From Vibrio azureus (GTDB lineage: Bacteria > Pseudomonadota > Gammaproteobacteria > Enterobacterales > Vibrionaceae): a DNA stretch of 64,000 bases. The DNA is taken from contig NZ_CP018616.1 of the NCBI RefSeq assembly GCF_002849855.1, forward strand, positions 2,108,001 to 2,172,000, in the 5' to 3' direction. Under the pieces are notes generated by a model that had not been told where the DNA came from, did not search any database, and saw only the letters and a program-made list of their open reading frames with translations. Below are positions 1 to 7,866 of the stretch, one piece after another. The translations under genes were made by a program, and so were the position numbers. Each line of letters opens with the position of its first letter. The first letter of the stretch is position 1.

Positions 1-796
1 TGCGGCCCACATCCATCAATAGATAGGCATTCGCGCTGCCTGGTCCTCTCGGCGCGTCATGAAGAAAGTACACTTGATCGCTGCGCACCCCTGCGACTGA
101 GGCCAGCATTGAGCGGTATATCGCATCGATGTGATAACGCCCCACCACACTGAATTGATTACGAATTCGCAGAGAAAGGGCTTCATCACTTTCCAAATCC
201 GAGCCCAGCGCGGTGATCCAATCGGCTTCATTGACCGCATGCGTAATGCCCGATACGCCTTTGGGCATGATGGCAAAATACCCCGCTGGCAGATTAAACC
301 CGCTGCCTGCCTCTTGGGCTTCACACAAAACCAAGCCGTGTGCTTGACCTGCAGGGATAAGCGCATCTTCAACCACCATCAGGCGATACACTTTTTGCTC
401 TATCTGCTCGGTTTCAATCACCGTTCCTTTGGGTACAACCAGCGGGTTATCTGGCGTTGATTTGTAAAAGGTGATGGCGCCACGAGTTTTGGTGGCGGCT
501 TTTCGCACCAAATCCACATCCCAAGCTTTTAAATCGAGATAACGCCCTTTGCCTGTTGCCGCAAAGGTATTGGGCAGTACATGCCCCGCCAGCAAGGTAT
601 CAATCAACCAAAGCGCAGGCGCAATCACCACCGCTTTGATTAAGCGCCAAAAAGGCGACATTCGACTGTCATTGGACACCTGACTGCCTGCGGCCACCAC
701 ATGCTTTTGAAGTTCAATGGCCATGGCCTCTTCCGTGGTGGGTACGCCTTCTTGTGCCAATAACTGGCGAAAGTTCACACTGGGTCTGACACTCAT
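1..796 (-). CDS. Baseplate J-like protein (partial, C-terminus beyond window)
   Basis: My translation from the ATG at 796 runs open to the window edge (about 265 residues seen), beginning MSVRPSVNFRQLLAQ. It has the pattern of the baseplate J/gp47 family: a helical N-terminus, then a segment with ATGKGRYLDLKAWD and later GSDLESDEALSLRIRN, typical of P2 gpJ-like wedge proteins of contractile tails. The start codon overlaps the stop of the upstream DUF2590 gene by 4 bp (ATGA), so the two are probably translationally coupled. The family builds the baseplate wedge together with gpW and gpI. The gene is cut by the window edge, not by mutation. Confidence 0.85.
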   Translation of the reverse strand, partial: MSVRPSVNFRQLLAQEGVPTTEEAMAIELQKHVVAAGSQVSNDSRMSPFWRLIKAVVIAPALWLIDTLLAGHVLPNTFAATGKGRYLDLKAWDVDLVRKAATKTRGAITFYKSTPDNPLVVPKGTVIETEQIEQKVYRLMVVEDALIPAGQAHGLVLCEAQEAGSGFNLPAGYFAIMPKGVSGITHAVNEADWITALGSDLESDEALSLRIRNQFSVVGRYHIDAIYRSMLASVAGVRSDQVYFLHDAPRGPGSANAYLLMDVGR

Positions 797-1119
797 AACG
801 TCACTCCGTATTGAATCGCCCCATACACCTCGGTTTCGGCAAAGATCCAAATCTTCTCGCTGGTTTGTTCGGTCACTTCGGCGCTGCCTGGCACAATGCG
901 TTTATCTTGTTCAACCAGCATTTCAATGCGCGTCAACACGTCGGCTCGTAGGGCTCGGTTTCTCTCGGCTTGCATTTCACGCAGCAAACCACTTTCAATG
1001 ATCGCGTGCTTGATGTCTTGAGCGATGCTGTTACGGTCACTGGTGTAAATCGGTTGCTGACCTGCATCAAAATCAATCCCGCCATCATTGACTAATAAAT
1101 CGATGTATTGAGGGCTCAT
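793..1119 (-). CDS. DUF2590-family phage baseplate protein
   Basis: A 108-residue protein starting MSPQYIDLLVNDGGIDFDAG. It lies between the tape measure and baseplate J genes, the place of the gpW-like baseplate wedge protein (lysozyme-25 type fold) in contractile-tail phages. Motifs such as TSDRNSIAQDIKHAIIESGL are typical of this small family. An upstream in-frame ATG would start at 1140, but the ATG at 1119 overlaps the tape measure stop by 4 bp, as at most junctions here, so I prefer 1119. A structural baseplate role is inferred from family and position. Confidence 0.75.
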   Translation of the reverse strand: MSPQYIDLLVNDGGIDFDAGQQPIYTSDRNSIAQDIKHAIIESGLLREMQAERNRALRADVLTRIEMLVEQDKRIVPGSAEVTEQTSEKIWIFAETEVYGAIQYGVTL

Positions 1120-3491
1120 GGGGTCGCCATCTCCTGCCATTCGGCTAACTGATCAGGGGTAAAAGGTTGCTCTTGCTTGATCACAATGTCTCCGGTGTGC
1201 ATGGTTTGACTGTTATCGGTGTACCCTGTGCCAGTGGCTTGCTTGATGTAAGTGGCAACCGATTGTCGCGGGCCCCCTTGACCTTGCAGATATTCCGAGA
1301 TCGGCTGAGTCACGGACGGGCGCGCAGGATTCATCAGAGGATGCACAGCAGGCGCGGCTCGCTGCACTTTTAATTCATCGACCGTCTCTGACGACCAATC
1401 CAGACCAGGAATGAGGCTGAACTTGTCGATAAGCCAATCAATCCCATCACTTATCATCGAAAAATGTTGGCCCATGACATCCATCACCGAGGAAGCAAAT
1501 TGCGTCACCCCATCAAAGCCGATCCCAAGTCCCGAGCTAATGCTCTGGCCAATGTTGATAAAGTGCTGAGGAATGGTGCCGAGCACTTCCATCGCCGCGC
1601 TGGGGCCGTCTTTGAGTAAACTGAAAAAGCTTTTGGCCAAGGTCCAAGCCACGGTGAAAGGCGACATAAAAAAGCTGACCGCGCCCCCGAGCACTTGCCA
1701 CGCTCCTTGCCCTACAAGTGCGATGCCTTCAAACACTCCGGTGGCTTTCTCAAAGAGCAATTGAAAATGGGTGGTCAGGTAATTGAAAAATGGCACACTG
1801 CGCAGCGTGGTGATAAGGTTGGTCCAAACACCCATGGCTGCATGACCAAAGACTTCAAATTGCTCGCCAACCCACGACACCAACTGGCCTAGTTTTTGGA
1901 AGATGTACCATTGGCCCAAGGTGTTCACGATGTCATCCCAATGGGAAATCAGCATATACGCCGCCGTGCCCACCGCCATAATCGCGGCAGGGATCCAAAA
2001 TAACGGGTTGGCCATCATCATTGCGGCACTTTTCAGCGATGCGACGCCAAAGGCTTTGATGCCACCGGAGGCGACCATTAAGGCCTTATCGACTAAGAAG
2101 GTCGACGCCGCATAGGCTTTTGAAGCCAGAGAGGCGCGATGACTGTACACGCCTTGCTTTAACATGGCGTAGTTCCACGCCCACAAGGACCACTTGGCTT
2201 TGGTGTAGGCGCCGCTCAGGGTTAACACCCCCACTCGGCTCATCAGTAACGGCGCTTGCAGTGCATTCATGGCTAAGCGTCCCGCTCCTAATGTCAGGTG
2301 ATACGCGCCCATCACGCCCGCGCCGCCTGCCACGGCCAGAGCAAAATACCCCACTCCTTTAGTGAGTTCGGGGTATTCTTGGGTGTAACGCTGCAAGGTG
2401 GTTAACCCATCGGCCATCGCCCCCGCAATGCCATTAATCGTGGGCAGGATCAGCCCAAACGCACTGGCGCGAACCGAAAACCAACTGGCTTCGAGCCGTT
2501 CCCATTGGTCGGTCATCGCCCCCGCCATTGTGCTGGCCACTTCTAAACGCCCGGATTTATCTAAATCCATGACATTGCGCTTCAGTGCGTCCGTTTTGCC
2601 GATCAAATCCGTCACCACCATAATGGCTTCATCGGAGCCAAAAGCGGTCTTTAGCCTATCCACCTCGGTGGAATCTAAATCACCAAACTGGGCTTTGATT
2701 TTCTCTAAAATGTCATACATGGGCAGCAACTTACCGTTGCTATCGGTGAAGCTAAGCCCCAATTTATCTTGCGCTTTGACCGCCCCCGCCAAAAAGGCTT
2801 TGTAACGGGTACCCGCCTCAGAGCCCGACATCGAGCCCTGCAGCATGCCTAAAATGGCCATTTGGTTTTGAATTTCAATGCCATGGGTTTTCGCCAGTGC
2901 GCCCACGCCTTTAAACGCATCCGCCATGCCTTGGCCCGTGGTTTTAAATTTCTCCACCGATTTGGCCGTCATTCCGGCAATGCGCTCCGCCCAGTTCCCT
3001 TTGCCAAGCCGCTCGGCATCTTGCTCAAAAATAGAATAAAGCGTGCCCATGTAACTGGTTATCACAGCGGTATCGGCTTTGGTGGCCGCCGCTAAGATGG
3101 CCGAGCTTTCGGTTACCCCTGCCAGCTCTTGACCCGACAACTCACCCATCGCAGATTTTATGTCGTACGCCGCGCCGACCACTTCCGTGGCCGATTTGCC
3201 ATAGGCAGACGAAAAGCCGAGCGCGGTTTGCTCGAGTATTTTTAAATCCTGATCCATCACGCCAAGGGATTTGACTTCACCCAATACCCTATCCATTTCA
3301 ATCGCGGGCATCAGGGCTTGTTGAATGGCCAAGCCCGAACCGACCAAGGTCGCGGCGCCTCCCGCCATTTTTTCCCAAGATTGTCGACTCACGTCTGCCG
3401 TTTGGGTAACCGTTTTCTGGATCCCTTTGAGCGGCTGGGTAGCGTAGTCTTGCAACCCAATTTGCATCATCAATTTATCCACGGCATTCAT
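1116..3491 (-). CDS. Phage tail tape measure protein
   Basis: A 791-residue protein with the TP901-type tape measure core in the N-terminal half (SAYGKSATEVVGAAYDIKSA; SGSEAGTRYKAFLAGAV). The middle carries hydrophobic segments (roughly residues 375-400 and 485-515), and the C-terminus is a Pro/Gln-rich tail. It sets tail length and is a scaffold around which tube subunits assemble. It lies directly downstream of the frameshifted tail assembly chaperone, the conserved order in long-tailed phages; the frameshifted frame stops only 5 nt before its ATG and supplies the GGAG ribosome binding site. Its length suits a moderate contractile tail. Confidence 0.92.
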   Translation of the reverse strand: MNAVDKLMMQIGLQDYATQPLKGIQKTVTQTADVSRQSWEKMAGGAATLVGSGLAIQQALMPAIEMDRVLGEVKSLGVMDQDLKILEQTALGFSSAYGKSATEVVGAAYDIKSAMGELSGQELAGVTESSAILAAATKADTAVITSYMGTLYSIFEQDAERLGKGNWAERIAGMTAKSVEKFKTTGQGMADAFKGVGALAKTHGIEIQNQMAILGMLQGSMSGSEAGTRYKAFLAGAVKAQDKLGLSFTDSNGKLLPMYDILEKIKAQFGDLDSTEVDRLKTAFGSDEAIMVVTDLIGKTDALKRNVMDLDKSGRLEVASTMAGAMTDQWERLEASWFSVRASAFGLILPTINGIAGAMADGLTTLQRYTQEYPELTKGVGYFALAVAGGAGVMGAYHLTLGAGRLAMNALQAPLLMSRVGVLTLSGAYTKAKWSLWAWNYAMLKQGVYSHRASLASKAYAASTFLVDKALMVASGGIKAFGVASLKSAAMMMANPLFWIPAAIMAVGTAAYMLISHWDDIVNTLGQWYIFQKLGQLVSWVGEQFEVFGHAAMGVWTNLITTLRSVPFFNYLTTHFQLLFEKATGVFEGIALVGQGAWQVLGGAVSFFMSPFTVAWTLAKSFFSLLKDGPSAAMEVLGTIPQHFINIGQSISSGLGIGFDGVTQFASSVMDVMGQHFSMISDGIDWLIDKFSLIPGLDWSSETVDELKVQRAAPAVHPLMNPARPSVTQPISEYLQGQGGPRQSVATYIKQATGTGYTDNSQTMHTGDIVIKQEQPFTPDQLAEWQEMATP

Positions 3492-3496
3492 AGTGG

Positions 3497-3685
3497 TCAG
3501 TCTCCTGGTGCAAACGCCTCTCGTATGCCATTAGCAACAACTTGGGCATGGTATTTAGACAGCCATAACGCTCTGGCATAGCTCTCGGTGGTATCGGGGG
3601 CATGGGGCAAGTAATGCGCTTTTAAGGCAAACACTTGCTCCAATTCGTTGTCTTCAATCGCCTTGGCGTGACGGATCAGTTTTTT
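3497..3685 (-). other. -1 programmed frameshift site and extension of tail chaperone (G/GT-type)
   Basis: On the minus strand the heptamer A AAA AAC occupies 3685-3679 in the correct phase (GTA AAA AAC), one codon before TGA. After a -1 slip the frame is open for 60 codons, from CTG at 3679 to TGA at 3499-3497, giving an extension that begins LIRHAKAIEDNELEQ and ends GIREAFAPGD. The long product would be about 147 residues. Without this frame the 180 bp before the tape measure would be empty. P2 E/E', lambda G/GT and many tailed phages make a chaperone pair this way at this gene position. That the slip happens is inferred. Confidence 0.85.
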
Positions 3686-3939
3686 ACTTCAATGTCCAAA
3701 TCGCCTTGGTATTCGCTGTTTACCAGAGAGGCGATCGTCATCACGGCACCAGGCAGCTTCAAGGCTTCATCCAACGCGGCTTTATCGTCTTTCACCACGA
3801 TGCGGCGCAGATAATTAGTGGTTGGCGCGACTTTATCGAACGGCAAGGTTTCATTCGTGAGTTTGTTAAACGCTTCCAAAGAAGGCTCGAAACGAATGGC
3901 GGTTTTATTCACATTGATGGTGATCACTGGTTTTGTCAT
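3676..3939 (-). CDS. Phage tail assembly chaperone, short (unshifted) form
   Basis: An 87-residue protein (MTKPVITINVNKTAIRFEPS...) immediately before the tape measure gene. Size, position and sequence fit the putative tail assembly chaperone family of Vibrio and other gammaproteobacterial P2-like phages, functionally like P2 gpE or lambda gpG. It is thought to coat the tape measure during tail assembly and to be absent from the virion. Its last codons are GTA AAA AAC TGA, which place a slippery heptamer directly before the stop, so a longer -1 product is expected (see 3497-3685). The ATG overlaps the preceding gene's stop by 4 bp. Confidence 0.82.
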   Translation of the reverse strand: MTKPVITINVNKTAIRFEPSLEAFNKLTNETLPFDKVAPTTNYLRRIVVKDDKAALDEALKLPGAVMTIASLVNSEYQGDLDIEVKN

Positions 3940-4181
3940 GCGATGTTCCTTTGATTGAGAATGTCGTAAATTCGGTTAAAGTGGGTTTCTAGGCGGTTAT
4001 CAATTTTTTCACCCAGTTTCTCTACTTCGTCTTTGGTTGCGTGATACGTCGCCACGTACAACTTAAATTCGGCAAGCTCTTTGGCCAGTCGGAATAGGTA
4101 GCCAATTAAAATGCTGCTTACGAGCACTAAGAAGCTGGCGACCGCCACAAGGGCATGGATCCAATTTGCATCAAAAGCCAT
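3936..4181 (-). CDS. Small phage membrane protein, possible lysis component
   Basis: An 81-residue protein with one strong N-terminal membrane segment (about residues 10-31, HALVAVASFLVLVSSILIGY), followed by a charged, probably coiled-coil tail (KDEVEKLGEKIDNRLETHF). It lies two genes from an endolysin-like gene, so it could be a spanin or holin-accessory protein. I do not recognise the family. It overlaps the chaperone start by 4 bp. The N-out or N-in topology is not decidable here. Confidence 0.65.
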   Translation of the reverse strand: MAFDANWIHALVAVASFLVLVSSILIGYLFRLAKELAEFKLYVATYHATKDEVEKLGEKIDNRLETHFNRIYDILNQRNIA

Positions 4182-4183
4182 GG

Positions 4184-4432
4184 CTATTCCTTTTTCACTG
4201 AGCCCGTTCTAAGCGGCAACGCTTTAAGGCGCTTACCTTGCAAAGCCAGCAAAATGTCTTCGACCGTATCTTGCAATACATCATTGGTGCTCAGTCTTTT
4301 TAAGGTCTCCAGCCCCCACACCACTAAGCGGGTGGCAAAACGCTCTAGCACCACTTCCCAAGTAATTTTGGCCACCAAACTGGTCAGCAGCTCCCAAACC
4401 CCTTTTAATACAATCCCTTTAAACAGTGTCAT
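4184..4432 (-). CDS. Small phage protein of unknown function in lysis-type cluster
   Basis: An 82-residue protein starting MTLFKGIVLKGVWELLTSL. The open frame reaches back to 4507, but the ATG at 4432 overlaps the stop of the endolysin-like gene by 4 bp, matching neighbouring junctions, and is taken as the start. The N-terminal half is amphipathic to hydrophobic (about residues 1-45), without a clean transmembrane helix. The C-terminus is basic (GKRLKALPLRTGSVKKE). Its place between the endolysin-like gene and a one-TM protein hints at a lysis or membrane function, but no family is recognised. Confidence 0.6.
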   Translation of the reverse strand: MTLFKGIVLKGVWELLTSLVAKITWEVVLERFATRLVVWGLETLKRLSTNDVLQDTVEDILLALQGKRLKALPLRTGSVKKE

Positions 4433-4920
4433 TGTTTCTGCTCCATGATGCGTTGATAGGCGGTGAGATAGTCGTTTTCCGTTGCTTTGCCGGCCGAGGT
4501 GTTCCAATACTTTTTGGCGTATGCAGCCAGGGCAGGCAAATCCTCTGCATCCGGTAAGGCTTCAGGAAAACGCAGCAGGTTTAATCTGGCCATGCACACC
4601 GCATACTGAGGGTTAATGATCATCTGCTCGGCGCTTGGCTCATCCACAAAGCTGTGTGACACGGCCAGAAAGTGTGGGCGGTGTTTACCCAGCCATTTGA
4701 CCAGCCATTGATAGGTTGCAGGCTCCATCTGAATAAACCCAAGCGCAGGGCCACGCACTTGACGGGTATACGTTAACTGCCCCGATTCGTGGGCCATAAT
4801 CATCAAGATGAGATTGATGGCCGCCTGCGAGTTGATGTACCCCTGTGAGGCGCTTGCCGCCGCTAAGTGGTCTAAGGTGGGCTCAATCACAGCCCGTTTC
4901 AGTAAAGGTCCTAATTTCAT
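4429..4920 (-). CDS. Phage lysozyme/transglycosylase-like endolysin
   Basis: A 163-residue protein. The segment AHESGQLTYTRQVRGPALGFIQMEP (about residues 43-67) resembles the active site of the lysozyme/SLT fold: Glu45 in HESG, followed by a GPALGFIQ motif matching the usual G-x-x-Q/M core. This suggests cleavage of peptidoglycan glycan chains for host lysis or tail entry. The start at 4920 overlaps the upstream zinc-finger gene by ATGA; an earlier in-frame codon at 4959 would lie inside that gene. No signal peptide is visible, so export would need a holin. The family call rests on the motif and context. Confidence 0.65.
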   Translation of the reverse strand: MKLGPLLKRAVIEPTLDHLAAASASQGYINSQAAINLILMIMAHESGQLTYTRQVRGPALGFIQMEPATYQWLVKWLGKHRPHFLAVSHSFVDEPSAEQMIINPQYAVCMARLNLLRFPEALPDAEDLPALAAYAKKYWNTSAGKATENDYLTAYQRIMEQKQ

Positions 4921-5132
4921 CGGTTTCGTTTCTCCATTAACGTTTGGCAAGTGGCGCAATATTGACAGCCGGGCATGGCCTGACGTCTTCCTTCTGGGAT
5001 TGGCCTATCGCATTCCAGACACATTGAGGCACTGACTTGCGGTGTCCCCTGTGCTTGCTTGGCGAAATGATTGGCCAGCGCCACTTCATTCTGTTGGGCT
5101 TCAAGCGCACTGGCACGGTCAAACACATCCAT
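4917..5132 (-). CDS. TraR/DksA-type C4 zinc finger protein
   Basis: A 71-residue protein with four cysteines in the pattern CLEC...CQYCATC near the C-terminus (about residues 38-62) and the motif CDRPIPEGRRQAMPGC, diagnostic of the TraR/DksA C4 zinc finger family. Such proteins occur in P2-like phages and F plasmids; TraR acts on RNA polymerase through the secondary channel. The short N-terminal helix (ALEAQQNEVALANHF) matches the TraR-type layout. Here it lies within the late tail/lysis operon, so it would be made late. Its role in this phage is not known. Confidence 0.85.
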   Translation of the reverse strand: MDVFDRASALEAQQNEVALANHFAKQAQGTPQVSASMCLECDRPIPEGRRQAMPGCQYCATCQTLMEKRNR

Positions 5133-5143
5133 AGTCGCTCCTG

Positions 5144-5599
5144 TTAGCCAAGTAGATCGCGGGTATCTTCCTTACTCAAATAAGGCGTCCCATCGATGTG
5201 AATAAAGTCCGGACTGGTCACCACCCCTTTGACTTTGTGTTTGGTTTTATCTGACGAGCTGGGATCGATGTCGAGCAAGCTATCAATCATCAATTTCACC
5301 CCATGCACTTTGATTTCCAGCTCTTCCCCACCTGTGTTGGCGTAAAAGAGGCAGTCATGAGGCTCAATCGAGCGAAAGCTGCCCGCGCTTTTAGCCGCAG
5401 CCAAGAGGTGTTTAAAGTTCTTGGTATCAAGCTCGTATTCGACATCAGCACTGACGGCGCCATCGGTATGGCCATCCGGCACACCTCGGGTTTTGGCGGC
5501 TTGGCTGTCATCGGTGATTGATACGGTGGCTTTCTCGACATGGACCAACACGTCATGAATGTCGACATCAAAACTTAATCCTGAAATTCGTTTGCTCAT
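5144..5599 (-). CDS. Phage tail tube protein (DUF2597 family)
   Basis: A 151-residue protein beginning MSKRISGLSFDVDIHDVLVH, followed by DTKNFKHLLAAAKSAGSFRSIEP. It matches the DUF2597 group, which replaces P2 gpFII as tail tube subunit in K139-like phages. It lies immediately downstream of the sheath gene: sheath stop and tube start abut at 5599/5600, the fixed order in contractile tails. The subunit forms the inner tube through which DNA passes. The assignment to tube is from family and order. Confidence 0.8.
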   Translation of the reverse strand: MSKRISGLSFDVDIHDVLVHVEKATVSITDDSQAAKTRGVPDGHTDGAVSADVEYELDTKNFKHLLAAAKSAGSFRSIEPHDCLFYANTGGEELEIKVHGVKLMIDSLLDIDPSSSDKTKHKVKGVVTSPDFIHIDGTPYLSKEDTRDLLG

Positions 5600-6709
5600 T
5601 TAGGCACTCTCCGGACCGCTCAGGTCTAACATTAATCCCGCTGAAATCGATTTAGGGCAATCGAGCGGGGTCGCCGTCATGTAGATTTCGACGGTGTTTT
5701 TGTTCTTCCAAGTGATGGCTATCGCCTCATCTTTGGGGCTTTCAATTTCACCAGGTATGACGGTTTGGCCAATGGTGGTGCTTTTGGCCATCTCTCGCAT
5801 GGGGCGGGTGTAACGCAATTTGGCCCTGGCGGTGCTGCTTGGGGTGCTGTTAAATGAGCGGTCACCAATATCAGCAATGGCAATCAGCCGCACGCGACGG
5901 GCAATCTTGTCAATCACTCGACGATTCTCAACCACTTGAAAATCCCCACCTTCCACATCCAGCATCCGACCATCGGCCCAATAAATGCCATCGTAATCTG
6001 GGAACCAAGCGCACACCGATAAGCGGTTGCGCTCAAGGGTTTGCAAAGTGGCGGTGGAAAGCGCCACACCGTCACTGTCAACGGGCAGGGTTACATCCCC
6101 AACGAGGGCCCCCGTTTTGACCCGCATGGGCGTATCGGCCACCGACACGGCGCGGTTACATAGGCGCCCTGCCAGCTTGCCAATTGCCGCAGGTAACAAG
6201 TCAGGAATCAGCATCACCCCATCGGCGGCGATCGTGTCCTGAACCGCAACCATTTGCGCTTCGTAGTCGGCCCACGTTTGGCTTTGCTCATCGATGCCAG
6301 GTAAGCTGAGCATGAAGAAAGTCCAGCGGCCATACTTGGCAATCAGCTCATGATAGAGCGATTGGGCCGCCGTGATGGCGGTTTGGTCGGTGGTTGGGAC
6401 CGTATGCACCACGGCTTCAAAGCTCTGGGTCTTCTGCGCTTCTTTGACCACCTGCGTCCAATCTTCTGGCGCGGTCAGCACATAAGCGGCGGCAGACCAG
6501 TTTTGTCCGGCGTTGACCATGGCGGCTTGCAAGGTATCGGTTAATACCCCTTCACCAAACAAGGCGTGAAAGTCCGATTGTGTATTCACAGACACCAGTT
6601 TGCCCGCGTTCTTTGTGCCTAAACCAAGGAATAAGAAATGACGTTCGACTTCCGTCACGGGTCCTTGCATTTGGTTTAAGGCGTTTACATTGATGATTGG
6701 CCAAGCCAT
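5600..6709 (-). CDS. Phage tail sheath protein (DUF2586 family)
   Basis: A 369-residue protein starting MAWPIINVNALNQMQGPV. It fits the DUF2586 sheath family, shorter than P2 gpFI (396 residues). Visible features include SVCAWFPDYDGIYWADGRML in the middle and a C-terminal domain ending LDCPKSISAGLMLDLSGPESA. Subunits polymerise around the tube and contract to drive DNA injection. It lies just upstream of the tube gene and downstream of the tail completion genes, with 3 bp between it and the preceding gene. Confidence 0.85.
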   Translation of the reverse strand: MAWPIINVNALNQMQGPVTEVERHFLFLGLGTKNAGKLVSVNTQSDFHALFGEGVLTDTLQAAMVNAGQNWSAAAYVLTAPEDWTQVVKEAQKTQSFEAVVHTVPTTDQTAITAAQSLYHELIAKYGRWTFFMLSLPGIDEQSQTWADYEAQMVAVQDTIAADGVMLIPDLLPAAIGKLAGRLCNRAVSVADTPMRVKTGALVGDVTLPVDSDGVALSTATLQTLERNRLSVCAWFPDYDGIYWADGRMLDVEGGDFQVVENRRVIDKIARRVRLIAIADIGDRSFNSTPSSTARAKLRYTRPMREMAKSTTIGQTVIPGEIESPKDEAIAITWKNKNTVEIYMTATPLDCPKSISAGLMLDLSGPESA

Positions 6710-6712
6710 TGG

Positions 6713-6991
6713 TTATCTTCCCCTTGTTAACTCTTTTTTCAGTGCGGCCCGTGCTTGCTCTCGGTCCACCGTGACAAACGGCCGAGCAGGCAAAACGGTT
6801 TCCCATGATGAGGTCGGTTTGCCGCGTAATTCGCGTAAAATCAGCCCTGCTTGTTTGTTACTAAGATGCTCACGTATCCACTTCAGCGTGGGCTTGCGCA
6901 GCTTTCCGGCGGGCGCATTCGGGTTGAGTCTTCGAGCGAACACCTTAAACCCCTCTGCTTTAAGTGCTTTAGCGAGCTTTTGCGTTGCCAT
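6713..6991 (-). CDS. C-terminal part of split gpS-like virion morphogenesis protein
   Basis: A 92-residue ORF starting MATQKLAKALKAEGFKVFAR and containing LPARPFVTVDREQARAALKKEL. The latter resembles the end of P2 gpS (an ERPLLGF-type motif before a C-terminal helix), and the ATQKLAKALKAEGFK segment resembles the middle of longer Vibrio gpS-like proteins. It overlaps the upstream ORF (6969-7355) by 23 bp in the +1 frame, so together they look like one tail completion gene in two frames. It could be a frameshift mutation, a recoding site, or a genuine two-subunit arrangement. Confidence 0.6.
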   Translation of the reverse strand: MATQKLAKALKAEGFKVFARRLNPNAPAGKLRKPTLKWIREHLSNKQAGLILRELRGKPTSSWETVLPARPFVTVDREQARAALKKELTRGR

Positions 6992-7355
6992 TTCTTAACC
7001 TCTTTATTGCTGCCGCTCGGGTGTGCCTCTCTCGGTGGCCATAATGGTGCTTGGCTGCCACACGTGCGCTGCGGGACTTTCGCCAACTGATGGTGGCGGC
7101 GCTGTCATCGCTTGCCGTGACCGTGAGAAACTTGGCTAAACGCACTTGCATCTTTTTCTTGCTCTTGTCGGCGCGGGATGGCCAACGTTTTCCAGACGGC
7201 GTTTTTTGTTGCCTTTGGTTCTGTCGGGACGTTTTGACCGAGGCTTTTGCCGCGGCCGTGAGCACGCGTTTACGGCGGCTTTTACTCAGCGTCATCGCCT
7301 GGATAGCATCCATCACCGTGCGCTGAGAGTGGCTATCGACCTTAATCTTTATCAT
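6969..7355 (-). CDS. N-terminal part of split gpS-like phage virion morphogenesis protein
   Basis: A 128-residue basic protein (MIKIKVDSHSQRTVMDAIQA...) with a Lys/Arg-rich core (QQKTPSGKRWPSRADKSKKKMQ) and the sequence VAAKHHYGHRERHTR, matching the RVHQYG-like motif in the P2 gpS tail completion family (Phage_tail_S). It stops at ...RNGNAKAR, just where longer homologs continue into an ALKAEGFK-type segment, which is found here one frame over. The family links head and tail or completes the tail terminator. Its start overlaps the gpR-like gene by 14 bp. Confidence 0.75.
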   Translation of the reverse strand: MIKIKVDSHSQRTVMDAIQAMTLSKSRRKRVLTAAAKASVKTSRQNQRQQKTPSGKRWPSRADKSKKKMQVRLAKFLTVTASDDSAATISWRKSRSARVAAKHHYGHRERHTRAAAIKRLRNGNAKAR

Positions 7356-7866
7356 CTGCCGTCACCGAGCTGGGCGGGTTATGACCGCTTAACACATCAA
7401 TGTGCTCTGCACACCAAATCTCATAGGGGGCGTTTTTCCATCGCTTGCCATCCCAGATAATCGGCCCTTGCTCGTCTTCAACCAGCATCAAGGGCTCGGT
7501 CATCACCACCTCAATGGTCATGATCACCGTGTCGTCACTTGCAGGCTCAATATCAAAGCTGGGATCACTCAAGTTGTGCTGCTCGCGAAACTCATCATGA
7601 TCACCCAGCCAAGCCAAGGTGTTGGCCATCAGCACCGATGGATGACACTGCTTGAATGGGAAACGCTCAAAACTGAATACCGCGGTGTATTCTATCCAGC
7701 CAATGTCGCGCCCGAGCCCTTGGTCTTTAGGGGCAAATTTGAGTTCAACGTCTTCCATCCAACATTCACAATACTGGTGCAAACGTGGGTCTATCGTGCG
7801 GCTAAAGTGCTGGTTTAGCCCTTGCAGCAGGTACCCCGCTTGTTCTTGGATAAGCGGCTCGGTCAT
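7342..7866 (-). CDS. Phage tail completion protein (gpR-like)
   Basis: A 174-residue protein with the P2 GpR family pattern: an acidic domain beginning MTEPLIQEQAGYLLQGLNQH, then WIEYTAVFSFERFPF, and DPSFDIEPASDDTVIMTIEVVMTEPL. The open frame extends 6 codons further, but the ATG at 7866 overlaps the gpL-like stop (ATGA), so that start is used. In P2, gpR and gpS complete the tail and are adjacent, as here. The tail-side role is inferred from family and order. The C-terminus (SSVTADDKD) overlaps the next gene's start. Confidence 0.82.
   Translation of the reverse strand: MTEPLIQEQAGYLLQGLNQHFSRTIDPRLHQYCECWMEDVELKFAPKDQGLGRDIGWIEYTAVFSFERFPFKQCHPSVLMANTLAWLGDHDEFREQHNLSDPSFDIEPASDDTVIMTIEVVMTEPLMLVEDEQGPIIWDGKRWKNAPYEIWCAEHIDVLSGHNPPSSVTADDKD

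Noticed and set aside
2398..2805. 135-codon plus-strand ORF inside the tape measure gene
   Set aside because: No ribosome site, not in keeping with the leftward late unit, and composition of an antisense shadow.
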